The notes: generated by a model from the sequence alone, not told the origin. A stretch of 64,000 bases of DNA from Quercus robur (GCF_932294415.1 NC_065543.1:1748976-1812975), one strand, 5' to 3'. Numbered from the stretch's first letter, positions 12,245-23,493 are shown. Numbers and translations are program-made.

Positions 12245-15200
12245 ATTGCATCAGCTGGAACTGCCGTGGTTTGGGCCAACCATGGGCAGTTCATGAACTC
12301 ACCGAATTGGTGAACAAACATTCGCCCACCATTCTCTTCCTCATGGAAACAAGAGTAAAGGATCGCAAGCTTAAAACTCTTTGCTCAAAGCTCCATCTAG
12401 AGAATGTTTTCATAGAACCACGGATTAATACAGGAGGCGGGTTGGCTCTATATTGGAAGGATGGAATCAATCTCAAAGTCCTGGATTCAGCACCAAGCTT
12501 CATTGATGCAGTAGTTAACCCAGGAATGGATGACGCCTGGCGGTTGACGGGTTTTTACGGAAATCCAACAACAGCCAACCGGGAACATTCTTGGGCACTA
12601 CTAAAACACCTTAGTCTAAAATTGGACCTACCATGGATGTGTGTGGGGGATTTTAACGAGATCATAAAAGCTGAAGAGAAGAAGGGGGGCCGTGAAAGAC
12701 CAGAAAGACAAATGAGAGAGTTTAGAGAAGCTTTGGACTTTTGTGGATTCCGGGATTTGGGTTTTGTCGGTACACCTTTCACTTGGTGTAATAATCAATT
12801 TGAGGGGGAAGTGACATGGATACGTTTGGATAGAGGGGTGGCTACTCCAGATTGGATACATTTGTTTCCAACAGTACGCATTCATCATATTGGAGGTACC
12901 TTATCTGATCATTGTCCTTTGTGGTTATGTTCTGATGATGAAAATGTTAGATTCTATAAAAAATCCAGGCCTTTTCGTTTTGAGGCGGTGTGGCTAAAAG
13001 AGGAAGCATGTGAGGGAGTTATCAAGAGAGCATGGGATGGTCATAACTATGGAGATCCGGTTGGGAGGATTACAGGCAAGATTGAGGCTTGCAAGTCAAG
13101 CTTACAAAAATGGAGCAGATTGAGTTTTGGGAATATTCGCCATATGCTAACCCAAAAGAGGAAAAAGTTAGTCCAAGCCGAATCCATGTCTATGGATGGT
13201 GCTAATCACGAACAGGTTCGGATCCTAAGAGGCGAAGTGTATGAGCTCATGGTGAAGGAAGAGTGCTTGTGGCACCAAAGATCAAGGTCGGATTGGTTGA
13301 AGAGTGGAGACATGAACACTAGCTACTTCCATAGTCGAGCAACACAACGGAATAAACGGAATTTTATTTCCAAGTTGATTTTGGAAGATGGCACAATGGT
13401 GACAGATGACAATCAAATTGGGGACAGATTGGTGGAACACTTTCAGCAAATATTCACATCTTCATCGCCCACCAATTTTGATCAGATCCTGCAAGGGATT
13501 GACACAAGGGTTACTCCCAGTATGAATTCTGAGTTGATACGAAATTTCACAGCAGAGGAGGTTGAATTTGCTCTAAAGCAGATGAAACCTTTAACTGCTC
13601 CGGGTCCTGATGGTATGTCTCCCATTTTTTTCAAATCCTGTTGGAAATTTATTGGACAAGATATTATTGATGCTTCTTTGACTATTCTGAACTCGGGTAA
13701 CATGTCTGCTAGCCTAAACCACACCTATATAGCACTTATACCTAAATCAAAATCACCAGAAAAAGCAACGGATTTCCGTCCCATAAGCCTGTGCAATGTC
13801 TTATATAAAATTGTATCCAAAACAATAGCCAACCGCCTAAAGAAATTCATGCCAAAATTGGTGTCAGAGTCACAAAGTGCCTTTATGTCAGATAGATTAA
13901 TCACAGACAACATCCTTGTAGCCCATGAAACACTTCACCACCTCAAAACAAAAAAAACTGGGAAAACAGGATACATGGCCGTTAAACTGGATATGAGTAA
14001 GGCATATGATAGAGTGGAGTGGGTGTTCCTAGAAAAAATAATGGAAAAAATGGGTTTTGACAAAAGATGGATATCTCTCATTCTATCTTGCATTCAAACT
14101 GTCTCTTTTTCTATTTTGGTTAATGGTGAACCCCGAGGCAACTTCACCCCCAAAAGGGGTCTTCGCCAAGGGGATCCATTATCCCCTTATTTGTTCCTAT
14201 TGTGTGCAGAGGGGTTACATTCTCTCCTACAACAAGCTGAGAGGTCAGGGGCAATCAAAGGAGTCTCGCTATGTAATGCAGCTCCAAAAATCTCACACTT
14301 GTTCTTCGCCGATGATAGCTTGCTTTTTTGCCGGGCAAATTCACAGGAGTGCACACACATCTTGGACATTTTGAAGCAATATGAGGAGGCTTCTGGGCAG
14401 CAAATAAACCGAGGCAAAACCCAACTCTTTTTCAGTCCTAATACTGAGCCAGTGATGCAAGATGAGATAAAAAACTTGCTAGGAGTGGCAACCACAACCA
14501 ACTATGATAAATACCTTGGCTTACCCTCCTTTGTGGGAAGGGGGAAGAAACAAAGCTTCAGCTATATTAGAGAAAGGATTTGGCACAAAATGCAGGGTTG
14601 GAAGGAGAGGCTTTTGTCACAAGGTGGAAGAGAAGTCCTTATAAAAGCGGTTTTACAAGCCATGCCCACTTACACCATGGCATGTTTCAAACTCCCAAAA
14701 AGTCTATGCAAGGATATTGAGTCCTTAATTAGAAAATTCTGGTGGGGTTATAAGGGAGAAGCGCGGAAGGTACATTGGGTGGGATGGAAAAAATTATGCA
14801 AGCCGAAGTGTCAAGGAGGATTGGGTTTTAAGGAGATAGAGAATTTCAATTTAGCCATGTTGGGAAAACAGATATGGCGGCTGCTCCACAACAAAGACTC
14901 ACTGTTTTACAAAGTCTTTAAAGCAAAGTATTTTCCCAATTGCACAATACTAGAGGAGGGGGTGAAGGAGAAAGGTTCTTACGCTTGGCAAAGTATTTTG
15001 CAAGCTAGAAAGGTGGTTCGTTGGGGTTCAAAATGGCGGATTGGGGATGGGAAATCAGTTCAGATCCGAGGGGACAGTTGGCTGCCTGACTTGCATTCCA
15101 GCCGAGTCATTTCTCCTCAGAAGAATTTTCCCAACAACAGTCGAGTATGTGCCTTGATAGATGAGGAAAACAGGTGTTGGCTTGAAGATATTATACGTAA

Positions 15201-16356
15201 TGAATTCCTCCCTCATGAAGCGGATGCAATCATGAAGCTCCCTTTGAGCTTAGAAGCCACGGATGACAAGCTAATTTGGGCTGAAACTCAGTCAGGACAC
15301 TATACAACCAAATCAGCTTACCGAGTCTTATTAAGAAAAGCTGAAGAATCTTGTCATGGCCCCTCCAACCCAACGGCCCACAAACAATTCTGGAATGAGA
15401 TTTGGTCATTGAACATCCCAAATAAAATTCGCCATTTCATTTGGAGGGCAGTTAATGATTCACTCCCAACAAAGAAGAACTTGCAGAGGCGGAAAATAGT
15501 GACAGACCCAACGTGTGATCAATGTGGAGAAGAAGATGAAGATTGCTTACATGCTTTGTGGGGCTGCCAATCAGTGAAGCATGTCTGGTGGGATTTTGAA
15601 TGTTGCAGAAAATTCATATCAGAAAAGTTTGTAAGTTTCCGTGATTTATTTCAAGGAATTCTTGCACAAAAAAACCAACACATGGCTGAATTGTTTGCCT
15701 ACATGGGATGGAGTCTATGGTACAATAGGAATGCAAAAAGAGTTGGGTCCACTTCCTTGCCAGGGGAAAAAATCTTCACTGATGCTGTGGAACGGCTACA
15801 AGAGTTCCATTCGGTGCAGGATCACTCAATACAAGATAACGTGGTGGTTCACTCAACCCATTGGCGGCCTCCACCACATCCAGCCTACAAAATAAACTTT
15901 GATGGAGCTACTTTCATTGAATCGGACACGGCAGGTTTGGGTGTAGTAGCTCGTGACTCAGAAGGCATGGTTATCGCCTCCCTGTCAGAACGAATCAGTC
16001 TTCCACCAACGGTTGCTGCCTTAGAAGCTCTGGCATGCAGAAGAGCGATCCTATTCGCCATCGAATTAGGTCTCCAAGATGTGGTGCTTGAAGGGGATTC
16101 GGAGGTTATCATCAAACACCTCAAAGCAGAACAGCCCTGTTTGACTACGTATGGACACATAATAGATGAAGCACGAAGCCTTTCAACCAGGTTGAGACAA
16201 GCATCATACTCTCATATTCGGCGCAAGGGAAACAAAGTAGCAGACCAACTTGCAAAACTAGCAAAAAGTTTGTATGAACCACGAGTGTGGATGGAGGACA
16301 TTGATAATAATGCTCTGCAATATGTAATCCAGGACAGAGGCGTAATGCCTGTTTAA
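12241..16356 (+). CDS. LINE ORF2: endonuclease, reverse transcriptase and RNase H
   Basis: 1371 residues without interruption. Order of domains: EEP endonuclease (1 to about 230; ISWNCRGLG at the N-terminus, METR, GDFNEI, SDHCPL); reverse transcriptase (about 470-760) with KLDMSKAYD (first Asp at residue 584) and FADDS (691-692); a zinc-binding zf-RVT segment (about 1050-1120; CDQCGEEDEDCLHALWGC); and a C-terminal RVT_3-type RNase H (about 1215-1345) with NFDGA (Asp 1221), ALEALACRRAI and EGDSEVII. Every catalytic residue I can check is present. This is the enzyme that nicks the target and copies RNA by target-primed reverse transcription. The start is the ATG inside ATGA at the ORF1 stop. 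Confidence 0.95.
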   Translation: MNCISWNCRGLGQPWAVHELTELVNKHSPTILFLMETRVKDRKLKTLCSKLHLENVFIEPRINTGGGLALYWKDGINLKVLDSAPSFIDAVVNPGMDDAWRLTGFYGNPTTANREHSWALLKHLSLKLDLPWMCVGDFNEIIKAEEKKGGRERPERQMREFREALDFCGFRDLGFVGTPFTWCNNQFEGEVTWIRLDRGVATPDWIHLFPTVRIHHIGGTLSDHCPLWLCSDDENVRFYKKSRPFRFEAVWLKEEACEGVIKRAWDGHNYGDPVGRITGKIEACKSSLQKWSRLSFGNIRHMLTQKRKKLVQAESMSMDGANHEQVRILRGEVYELMVKEECLWHQRSRSDWLKSGDMNTSYFHSRATQRNKRNFISKLILEDGTMVTDDNQIGDRLVEHFQQIFTSSSPTNFDQILQGIDTRVTPSMNSELIRNFTAEEVEFALKQMKPLTAPGPDGMSPIFFKSCWKFIGQDIIDASLTILNSGNMSASLNHTYIALIPKSKSPEKATDFRPISLCNVLYKIVSKTIANRLKKFMPKLVSESQSAFMSDRLITDNILVAHETLHHLKTKKTGKTGYMAVKLDMSKAYDRVEWVFLEKIMEKMGFDKRWISLILSCIQTVSFSILVNGEPRGNFTPKRGLRQGDPLSPYLFLLCAEGLHSLLQQAERSGAIKGVSLCNAAPKISHLFFADDSLLFCRANSQECTHILDILKQYEEASGQQINRGKTQLFFSPNTEPVMQDEIKNLLGVATTTNYDKYLGLPSFVGRGKKQSFSYIRERIWHKMQGWKERLLSQGGREVLIKAVLQAMPTYTMACFKLPKSLCKDIESLIRKFWWGYKGEARKVHWVGWKKLCKPKCQGGLGFKEIENFNLAMLGKQIWRLLHNKDSLFYKVFKAKYFPNCTILEEGVKEKGSYAWQSILQARKVVRWGSKWRIGDGKSVQIRGDSWLPDLHSSRVISPQKNFPNNSRVCALIDEENRCWLEDIIRNEFLPHEADAIMKLPLSLEATDDKLIWAETQSGHYTTKSAYRVLLRKAEESCHGPSNPTAHKQFWNEIWSLNIPNKIRHFIWRAVNDSLPTKKNLQRRKIVTDPTCDQCGEEDEDCLHALWGCQSVKHVWWDFECCRKFISEKFVSFRDLFQGILAQKNQHMAELFAYMGWSLWYNRNAKRVGSTSLPGEKIFTDAVERLQEFHSVQDHSIQDNVVVHSTHWRPPPHPAYKINFDGATFIESDTAGLGVVARDSEGMVIASLSERISLPPTVAALEALACRRAILFAIELGLQDVVLEGDSEVIIKHLKAEQPCLTTYGHIIDEARSLSTRLRQASYSHIRRKGNKVADQLAKLAKSLYEPRVWMEDIDNNALQYVIQDRGVMPV

Positions 16357-16397
16357 TGAAAAGCACTGTTTCGTTTTCTCAAAAAAAAAAAAAATAA

Positions 16398-17880
16398 TAA
16401 TAATGAGGTGTTCCAAATTACAATAATAGCATACCAAATATGTACTAGTACTTGTAGCTGTTAAACGTATCCAATAAAGATGGATAGGGCAGTTTTAGAT
16501 GATCATCATGCGGTTACGGTACCTTACACTAACCATAAATTATTCTTGGTATTTACGTAATGGACAAAGTAAATAAATCATATAGTACCCACTACTCATC
16601 TAGTAGAAGCTAGAATTCATTAAATATACAAACAAACATATGGAAGAATCCAATAATGAAACATGCAGAAACATTAATTCATTTGGTGGACTATATTACA
16701 AATCCAAGTCTCTTAGGAGATCATGTCACATTATCATAATATGCATTACATCAAAGGCACATCACCGCGAACTAAACGTCCCTTTAAGAGATTATGTACA
16801 AGTCAATTAGCCAATAACAGATTAAAGAAAAAGGGGGACCAAGAAAAAATAAAAGCTGATGATGTGTATGAGGGTATGGGACTGTGAATGATTGATAGGG
16901 GCTGGAGTTAAGAGGAGGAGGTGTTGATCTTGTGCTTAAAGCAAAGAAAGGTGCTTTACATAACATATCACCCGGAAACAAGAATAAGGAAATTGGCTTG
17001 GGGCCTGGGGGGATGTTTTGTTTGCTTTGTCACGTTAATGGTCACTACTTTCATTCCCTTCTTTTGTAATATATTATAACAAAGCTTTTGCAAATCTAAC
17101 ATCCAAAGCAACAAGGTCCATGTACTTCCGTTAGTCCTTTTCAGAACTATAGGTCGAGATCACGTACCCTATCTCCTTTGTCGTAGCCAGGTTTTCATGT
17201 ATTATTTTGACAATGCTCTTTTTTTATTCTCTCTTATTGTTTGTTTTCTTTAGTCTTATACAACTGCTAGGGATGGACAATATTGGGACCTCATATTTAA
17301 AAAGTCATTTTTCTAAATATAAAGTACTGCAATAAATATATAAAAAAGTGAAAATCCAGGAAAGTAGGACTACAATTAGAGGCTGTATATGTAACTTAAC
17401 TCCAAAAACAAAATGACAGATTTTGAAACAACTCCAACCTAGAAAAGTCGGTGAAAGGTTGTGTTACTTGTGTATTAGAGAATATATAGATGAACCGTGG
17501 TTGTGTGACAAAACATCCAGTATTTTATCTCTTTAATGCAAACTTACTTTAACGCCTCCCCACTCCCCAAAAACGGTTATATTGCAACCTTGTGTCACCA
17601 AGAAGTAATTGAAGTCCAGTCAAGAAAATAGATCAGTGCATCCAATTGGGCAAATACAATCAAGCAGAGACCTATTTTTGCTTCCAATTTAGGCTTATTA
17701 TCTAGAAAATAGATCTAGGGGGAGACCAATGACCATAATATATTAATCCATAAACGGATAAACATGATAGACAATACAAAATTTATAAATATAATATAAG
17801 CATTGATAATGATAGTTTGTCAATTTTAAAATCATTGGATTACATACTCAGCTATTGTAAAAATTAGTAGAAGCATCCAA
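16398..17880. other. intergenic, upstream region of polygalacturonase gene 1
   Basis: No gene seen. It starts with 'ggtgttccaaattacaataatagcatacc', which is matched at about 41117 in copy C. From about 17620 it contains words shared with 42840-43000 of copy C (atcagtgcatccaattg, catctagaaaatagatc-like, acatgatagacaat). It is therefore duplicated DNA upstream of the two polygalacturonase genes. Confidence 0.5.
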
Positions 17881-17904
17881 ATCTCAATCCAAAAATGCAA
17901 GCCA

Positions 17905-18096
17905 TGTATCAGGTAAAGTGAGAAACTAAATGTACATTCAAATCCTATAAATACCCTTAAACACTTCATCTTCCTCATCACCTCCACAACTCTCAACTTC
18001 TAAACTCACTAAGCCACTTCTTCTCTCTCTTACACTTATACACAGACACACGAAGTTACAAACAGACACATTATTTTCTCATCCAAATTAACCAAA
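17905..18096 (+). promoter_or_regulatory. proximal promoter and 5' UTR of polygalacturonase gene 1
   Basis: A TATA box (TATAAATA) lies at 17946-17953, about 150 bp upstream of the ATG. The block just before it (agaaactaaat...cattcaaatcc) is nearly the same upstream of gene 2 (44761-44794). An AGAAA word is present; AGAAA is a known element of the tomato LAT52 pollen promoter, but it is short and common, so its meaning here is inference. The leader is CT-rich and ends in ACCAAA before ATG. Confidence 0.7.
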
Positions 18097-18873
18097 ATGG
18101 CATACCTCAGAAGCTCTCTAGTCTTAACACTTCTCTCTATGTTCATTTCCATAGTGCTAGCTTCTCCTATGACATACAATGTGGTGAGTTTGGGAGCCAA
18201 AGCTGATGGGAAATCGGACTCGACTCAGGCTTTTGTTAGTGCATGGACAAAAGCTTGTGCCTCAGTAAAGCCTGCAATTATTTATGTGCCAGTTGGAAGG
18301 TTCTATCTAAGGCAACTGGTTTTCAGTGGACCATGCAACAACAATGCTATCATTATGCGCATAGCTGGGACCCTTGTGGCTCCATCAGACTATAGGATCC
18401 TTGGAAATACTGGAAACTGGATTGTGTTTGAACATGTTGATGGGGTTACCATATCTGGTGGAATTCTTGATGGCCAAGGCAATGGTTTGTGGGCTTGCAA
18501 AGCCTCTGGCAATAGTTGTCCTTCGGGAGCCACGGTATGTGCAAATGACTAAATTGCCTTTTCTTACATATTTACAGTTTAACTTGTGGTGATCTTAATT
18601 TTTTCCTCCACTTTATTCTTAAAAAAAAAATTTAAAAGATCTCTTTATAGTTTATACTGGGAGTGGGTGGGATTTACTGTTTTGATTTTCGTTTGAACTT
18701 TTGACTGATTTTGCTCTTCTTGGTTTCGGAGGAGATTTTTGTAATATTCAAATAAATTTCAAGGAAATCGTATCGACTATACTGAGAATAATCCCATGTG
18801 ATGGAGTAGAATATTTAATTTTGTGCACTTGTTGATGTTGCTTCAATTGAAAGTCTATCCCGTTAACTTTCTC

Positions 18874-18904
<31 letters not shown>

Positions 18905-20112
18905 GTATCCCGTTAAGGTCAACATATATACTCCATATATTTATAGTTATGTTTATAGTTGATTTAGAGAAATACTCCATATATTTACTTTATTTGTAAG
19001 TTTTAAAACAACAATAATTGGAACATTTTTTTGTGTGTATGCAAGCAGACACTGGAATTTTCAAATTCAAACAACATTGTGGTACATGCATTAACCTCCC
19101 TAAACAGCCAAATGTTTCACATAGTTGTCAATGGCTGCCACAATGTGAAAATGCAAGGTATCAGGGTCACCGCTGCCGGAAACAGTCCAAACACCGATGG
19201 AATTCACGTTCAATTATCTTCAAGTGTCACAATTCTTAACTCCAAGATCGAGACTGGTGATGATTGCATCTCAATTGGCCCTGGTACAACTAACTTGTGG
19301 ATTGAGAATGTTGCATGTGGACCTGGGCATGGAATTAGGTATTTAATTTTTTAAATCTTCTTTAAAATATTACATGTTTGAAACAACTATATTATTTGGA
19401 GATGCTAAATTGATCCCATTTGTGTACTTAATTGGTACAGCATTGGGAGTCTAGGCAAGGATCAACAAGAGGCTGGTGTACAAAATGTGACAATTAAGAC
19501 AGTTATTTTTACTGGTACTCAGAATGGAGTGAGGATTAAGTCTTGGGGAAGGCCTAGTAATGGGTTTGCTAGGAACATTCTATTCCAACATGCCGTTATG
19601 ACGAATGTCCAGAATCCTATAGTAATTGACCAAAATTACTGCCCTGGCAACAAAGGTTGCCCTAGTCAGGTAATATTTTTTTAACGCTTATTTTGCATAC
19701 AAATATAGTTTAAACCAAGATATGGTTTCTTTTGAAAAGGCGAAACATTTTCAAGTAAATCACACAAAATAATTTCTAAAAATTTTAGTTCCCATGAGCA
19801 TAAGAATTTTTTAGTTGGAGCTTGCATGCTATGATACTACTATCAAGTGGTAAATTGACATATAGATTTTTTTATTTTTTATTTTTTTAACAGGTTTCTG
19901 GAGTTCAGATTAGTGATGTGACATACCAAGACATCCATGGAACATCAGCAACAGAGGTTGCTGTGAAATTTGATTGTAGTCCGGGGAATCCATGCTCCAG
20001 AATAAGATTGGAAAATGTAAAGCTCACTTACAAGAATCAAGTAGCCCAAGCTTCGTGTAGCCATGCTGCTGGAACATCTGCTGGTTTTGTCCAGCCTACA
20101 AGTTGCTTGTAG
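18097..20112 (+). CDS. polygalacturonase (glycoside hydrolase 28), pollen exo-type, gene 1
   Basis: Four exons by splice signals and frame: 18097-18534, 19049-19338, 19441-19669 and 19894-20112, giving 391 residues. An N-terminal signal peptide (about residues 1-23, ending near VLAS) implies secretion to the cell wall. All GH28 signatures are present: NTDG (194-197, catalytic Asp 196), GDDC (Asp 217 and Asp 218), GHG (His 240) and RIK (274-276). The enzyme cleaves alpha-1,4-galacturonan in pectin. Length and exon plan match the pollen exopolygalacturonase clade; that clade assignment is inference. Introns are GT-AG (514, 102 and 224 bp). About 60 residues differ from gene 2 (about 85% identity). 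No break was seen, so it is probably functional. Confidence 0.93.
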
Positions 20113-20360
20113 AGGGGAAAAAAATTATACAAAATCCATATCTATGAAGGATAGAAAAGGAACCTACATTCCTGTCCTTTCATCCTTAGGGAAAAATATT
20201 GTACACATTTTTTGTTTTTGTAATATGAAGGTTAGTGTGATAGGTCATTGAGTGATAAGTTGATTGCTTGAGCCTGTGGCAGTGCTTGCCCACTGGGCAT
20301 TCTTGAAGCTTGCCTGACATTGCAATCAAAATATAATGTTAAAACTTGAAACCTTTATTT
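20113..20360 (+). other. 3' UTR and downstream flank of polygalacturonase gene 1
   Basis: After the TAG, the sequence stays similar to the flank of gene 2 (47535-47760). Shared words include 'atccatatct', 'aggattgaaaagg'-like, 'cctttcatccttagg' and 'cttgaagc(t/c)tgcctgac'. A polyadenylation signal is not sharply defined; AATAAA-like AT-rich words occur near 20330-20400. Confidence 0.55.
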
Positions 20361-21286
20361 GGGTATTTGTACTTTGTATATTGAATTTTTATAAGAGATA
20401 TGATTGTGTTTGTTTTTTATTTTTTTTTTAATAATTTATTGTTGATTCATAAAGTTTGTTACTAAGCTCTTTTGGTCTATGAAATTTCCATTGAGCATTA
20501 TTAGTCTCTAAAGTTTAAAAAAGGTGCATTGTTGGTCCTTTTGTTGACTTTAGTTAGTTTTCTAGTGATCTATGTGTTTAGTGGATTAATTACATTACAT
20601 TGATGGAAATATTTCAGTAACTTGACAACTTTTTTATTATAAAAAAATTACGTAGCATATATAATTTACACCTCAGGGAACAGTAAATCTAGCACGTTAA
20701 AAGGTCTTTTCTGAAATTAATTAATCCCTACTCAAAATTCCAAATTCTCTAACATGCCAAGGCAATGGAGGAATCGACAATTTACTAGACAAATAAATCT
20801 AGGGTCTCAACACTCATGAGCGCTTTACTATGAATAGCCCATTTAAAATCTTCTGGGTGGCGAGCTCTTCATACTGCAATCCCAACTTTGGAGAATTTGA
20901 GGAGAAAACATGTTATTGAACATGGGTGGTGCGTTCATGACAGCCAAGTAAAACTGAATGTGGATGGAGCTATCTTCTCAGATATCCAAACAACTATAAT
21001 TCGGAACGACATGGGATAACCTATGGTGGCAAATGGCAATGATTGATAGGATTGCTAAAACAAGAACACCCATGGAGATAGAACTGGAAGCCGTGATTTC
21101 AAGTCTGCAACTCGCATTGTATATCGGGTTTTGACTGATTGTTTGCAAGGCCGGTGTCTCTAAGAATGTTCTAAATGCTCTACAGAATTGAGATTGAAAT
21201 TGCTCACAGTTAATGGCCGTGTTTGTGGAAGGCAGTTCTCTGTTGAGTCAATTTGATGAGTGTGATTTTTCTGTTGTGAGGCATGC

Positions 21287-22580
21287 TATGATGCAGAGTT
21301 ATCAATACGAGTATGGGTACGATACGGGTACAGGTATAAGGATACAACATTTTTTTAAAAAAAACTTAGGGTATAGTACATTAGAGATATATGTATTAAT
21401 AACTTATTAAATATACTTTATTTATATTTTGTAAGCATTTATTTTATATATTGTTAAGCATATATAAATATAAAAGCAATAATGAATAATAAAGTCAATC
21501 TATGGCCATCAAATTATGTTTAGAATACAAACCAAGATCAAAAAGAGTAAATAATAGATAACTAGGTAAGTGTTCAACATTGAAACCAATATATAAAACA
21601 TATAAATAAAAATTCTTACAAGTTCAGGGTATCTCTTACTATCGGGGGTTGTGTTAGAACGATATCCTTGTCATATCATAGGTGTATCCTAAATGTATTG
21701 GCATTTTTAAAAAATAATAATAATTGGGTATGTATCTAGAGGTATTTGTACTATACCTGTATGATACGTATCAGATTCAGGTACGTGAGCAAAAATGAAG
21801 TATATTGGGGAAATAAACACCTTGGGGAGCTTCCTTGAGTAATTAATATAACATATAGAGACACATTTTAACCCAAAAGGCCTAAGCCCAATGGGTATGT
21901 GCTCAATTATGTTATATTAACCACTCATTCTTTTCATCTTTATTTAATGTAGAACTTCTCACTCACACGTGTAACCCAACAATCTCCCCCTCACGTGTAA
22001 GTCTGCCTCTCTATGGGCTTCAAGACCTCTCTGTGGGCCATGAACAAGTCCTACTCACTCCCCCTTGCCCAATGGGCTTTTCACTTCATCAACGCGTTAT
22101 CCATGGGTCTCTTGTACGCCATCCATGGGAACCACGTGTCAACCCCGCATGCACATCCATGTGAACCCCGCACGTCCATGTCCATGGGAACCTCGTACCA
22201 CACCATTATTTAGCACCATTAGCAATATTCCTTTGTTGGGCTTTTCTTTTCTTTCTTTTTCTTTTTTTTTCTCCAGGATCTTTGTGAGTGGGCCATTTAG
22301 GCTTTCTCTGTCCCCGCTGGGTAGGGACCATGAACACCTCACCACCTTCGCCGCACACAACCATGGGCTCTGATACCACTTGTTGGGTAGATAAACACTT
22401 TGGAGAGCTTCCTTGAGTAATTAATATAACATATAGATACACACTTTAACCCAAAAAGGCCTAAGCCCTATGGGTATGTGCTCAATTATGTTATATTAAC
22501 TACTCATTTTTCTCATCTTTATTCAATGTGGGACTTCTCACTCACACATGTAACCCAACAAAGTATCCATGCATCCTAGG
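21287..22580. mobile_element. insertion of unknown class within the old LINE tail
   Basis: The word GAGGCATGC occurs at 21278-21286 and again at 22580-22588, on each side of the gap in the RNase H reading. It is therefore a probable 8-9 bp target-site duplication. The inserted DNA has no gene; its ends are rich in GTATC/GATAC words (21298-21345 and 21745-21785) and lack a clear terminal inverted repeat. It was itself invaded by the TRIM at 21803. A hAT or Mutator non-autonomous element would fit the duplication length, but the class is not established. Confidence 0.4.
21803..22560 (-). mobile_element. TRIM (terminal-repeat retrotransposon in miniature)
   Basis: Two direct repeats of about 180 bp (21803-21981 and 22381-22560), with TGTTGGG...CCCAACA-type ends, flank about 400 bp of non-coding DNA. 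On the minus strand the primer-binding site TGGTATCAGAGC (complementary to the 3' end of initiator-Met tRNA) directly follows the right repeat, near 22365-22378. A purine tract precedes the left repeat (about 21982-21990 read on the minus strand). The 5-bp target-site duplication AAGTA is at 21798-21802 and 22561-22565. The two repeats differ at about 15 positions, so the insertion is moderately old. It is a whole, non-coding element. Confidence 0.85.
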
Positions 22581-22690
22581 AGGCATGCAAAACTTGTATT
22601 GGGTCTTGTAGTTTGGATGGAGGAGGTGCTTTCTTTTGTCTAGGTCCAATTACTTGTTGATGCTTCAAACTGATTTATTTAATTTAATAA

Positions 22691-23395
22691 AATAATTTAT
22701 GTTTTCTCCCCAAATAAAAAAAATTCCCACTAGTCCACTACCCAAACAGCCAAAATTTTAATTTCCTGTTTTTGCTTTCTTCTTTAACGTCGCTGGGGCT
22801 TGTACTACTCTTCAAACTCTGGCTTTCCAGAATCCACTGGAGAATAGGGTACGAGGTTTATAACTAGACAACATGGGGCTCAAGAGCGTGTTTACTGTTT
22901 ACCAGGGGCATTGAACATTGCATCAAAGTATGATGGGTTTATTTTGATCCCAATTCAATTTTAATCAATTACTCAAGTTAGTTAATTAGTCAAATTATGC
23001 AATGGTCCAATTAAAGACTAATAGGCACATGCAACCATAGATGTCGCTAAAACTAAATTTCATGTAGTGAGAAAATAAATTTTAAAACATAGCGCGAAAT
23101 GGTCACGACGTGGAAAATCCTAACCAAAAAAAAAAAAAAACTGAATGAATGATATATAAGTCATCACTCACTTGAAAACCCACTGACATATATTGAGGTT
23201 ACAATTATAAGGGATATACTTAATCCAAAGTACTTACCTATACTAGAACTTAACTACTAATAGCAGCTCCAAACTGGTTGGACTACTTCTCAGTAACCTT
23301 CTTTAATGTGCATGAATCTCCACTCTATGACTAATTAACTACAACAACGTCCCTTAAATGATTTAGTATAACTTTGGAACAATAGCATGTATAGT
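22691..23395. other. intergenic, no gene seen
   Basis: AT-rich unique-looking DNA between the old LINE tail and the TIR element. An A run occurs at 23128-23140. I see no coding signal, RNA gene or clear repeat. Confidence 0.4.
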
Positions 23396-23436
23396 GTCTT
23401 AGACAATGACGGAGCCAGAAATTTATCTTTGAGAGG

Positions 23437-23440
<4 letters not shown>

Positions 23441-23491
<51 letters not shown>

Positions 23492-23493
23492 GT
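23441..23493. repeat. (TA)n / (TATG)n microsatellite
   Basis: An uninterrupted TA dinucleotide run of about 40 bp passes into a few TATG units. It sits just inside the left end of the TIR element. Confidence 0.9.

Larger units (their letters stand above)
10673..16397 (+). mobile_element. full-length L1-type LINE with both ORFs open
   Basis: A 5.7-kb non-LTR retrotransposon with a short 5' UTR, ORF1 (10748-12244), ORF2 (12241-16356), a very short 3' UTR and a poly-A/TAA tail at about 16380-16397. Both borders can be placed because duplicon copy C (about 41070-41115) has the same flanks without the element. The left flank ends at 'catgtcacgtct' and the right flank begins 'ggtgttccaaattac'. About 45 bp present at the empty site are absent here, and I found no target-site duplication, so a small target deletion probably went with insertion. 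The open frames suggest a recent insertion. Confidence 0.9.
20830..22690 (+). mobile_element. degenerate LINE 3' tail (RNase H region), interrupted by inserts
   Basis: From about 20940 the plus strand reads an eroded RVT_3-type RNase H (QVKLNVDGAI, then ELEAVISSLQLAL, then a SQFDECDFSVVRHA-like segment near 21245-21285). The reading resumes at about 22582 (AKLVLGLVVWMEE-like), which is the usual VWMED-type end of this LINE family. It carries several stops and frame changes. The two halves are separated by 1.3 kb of inserted DNA. This is an old, dead copy, unrelated in age to the open LINE at 10673. Confidence 0.65.
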
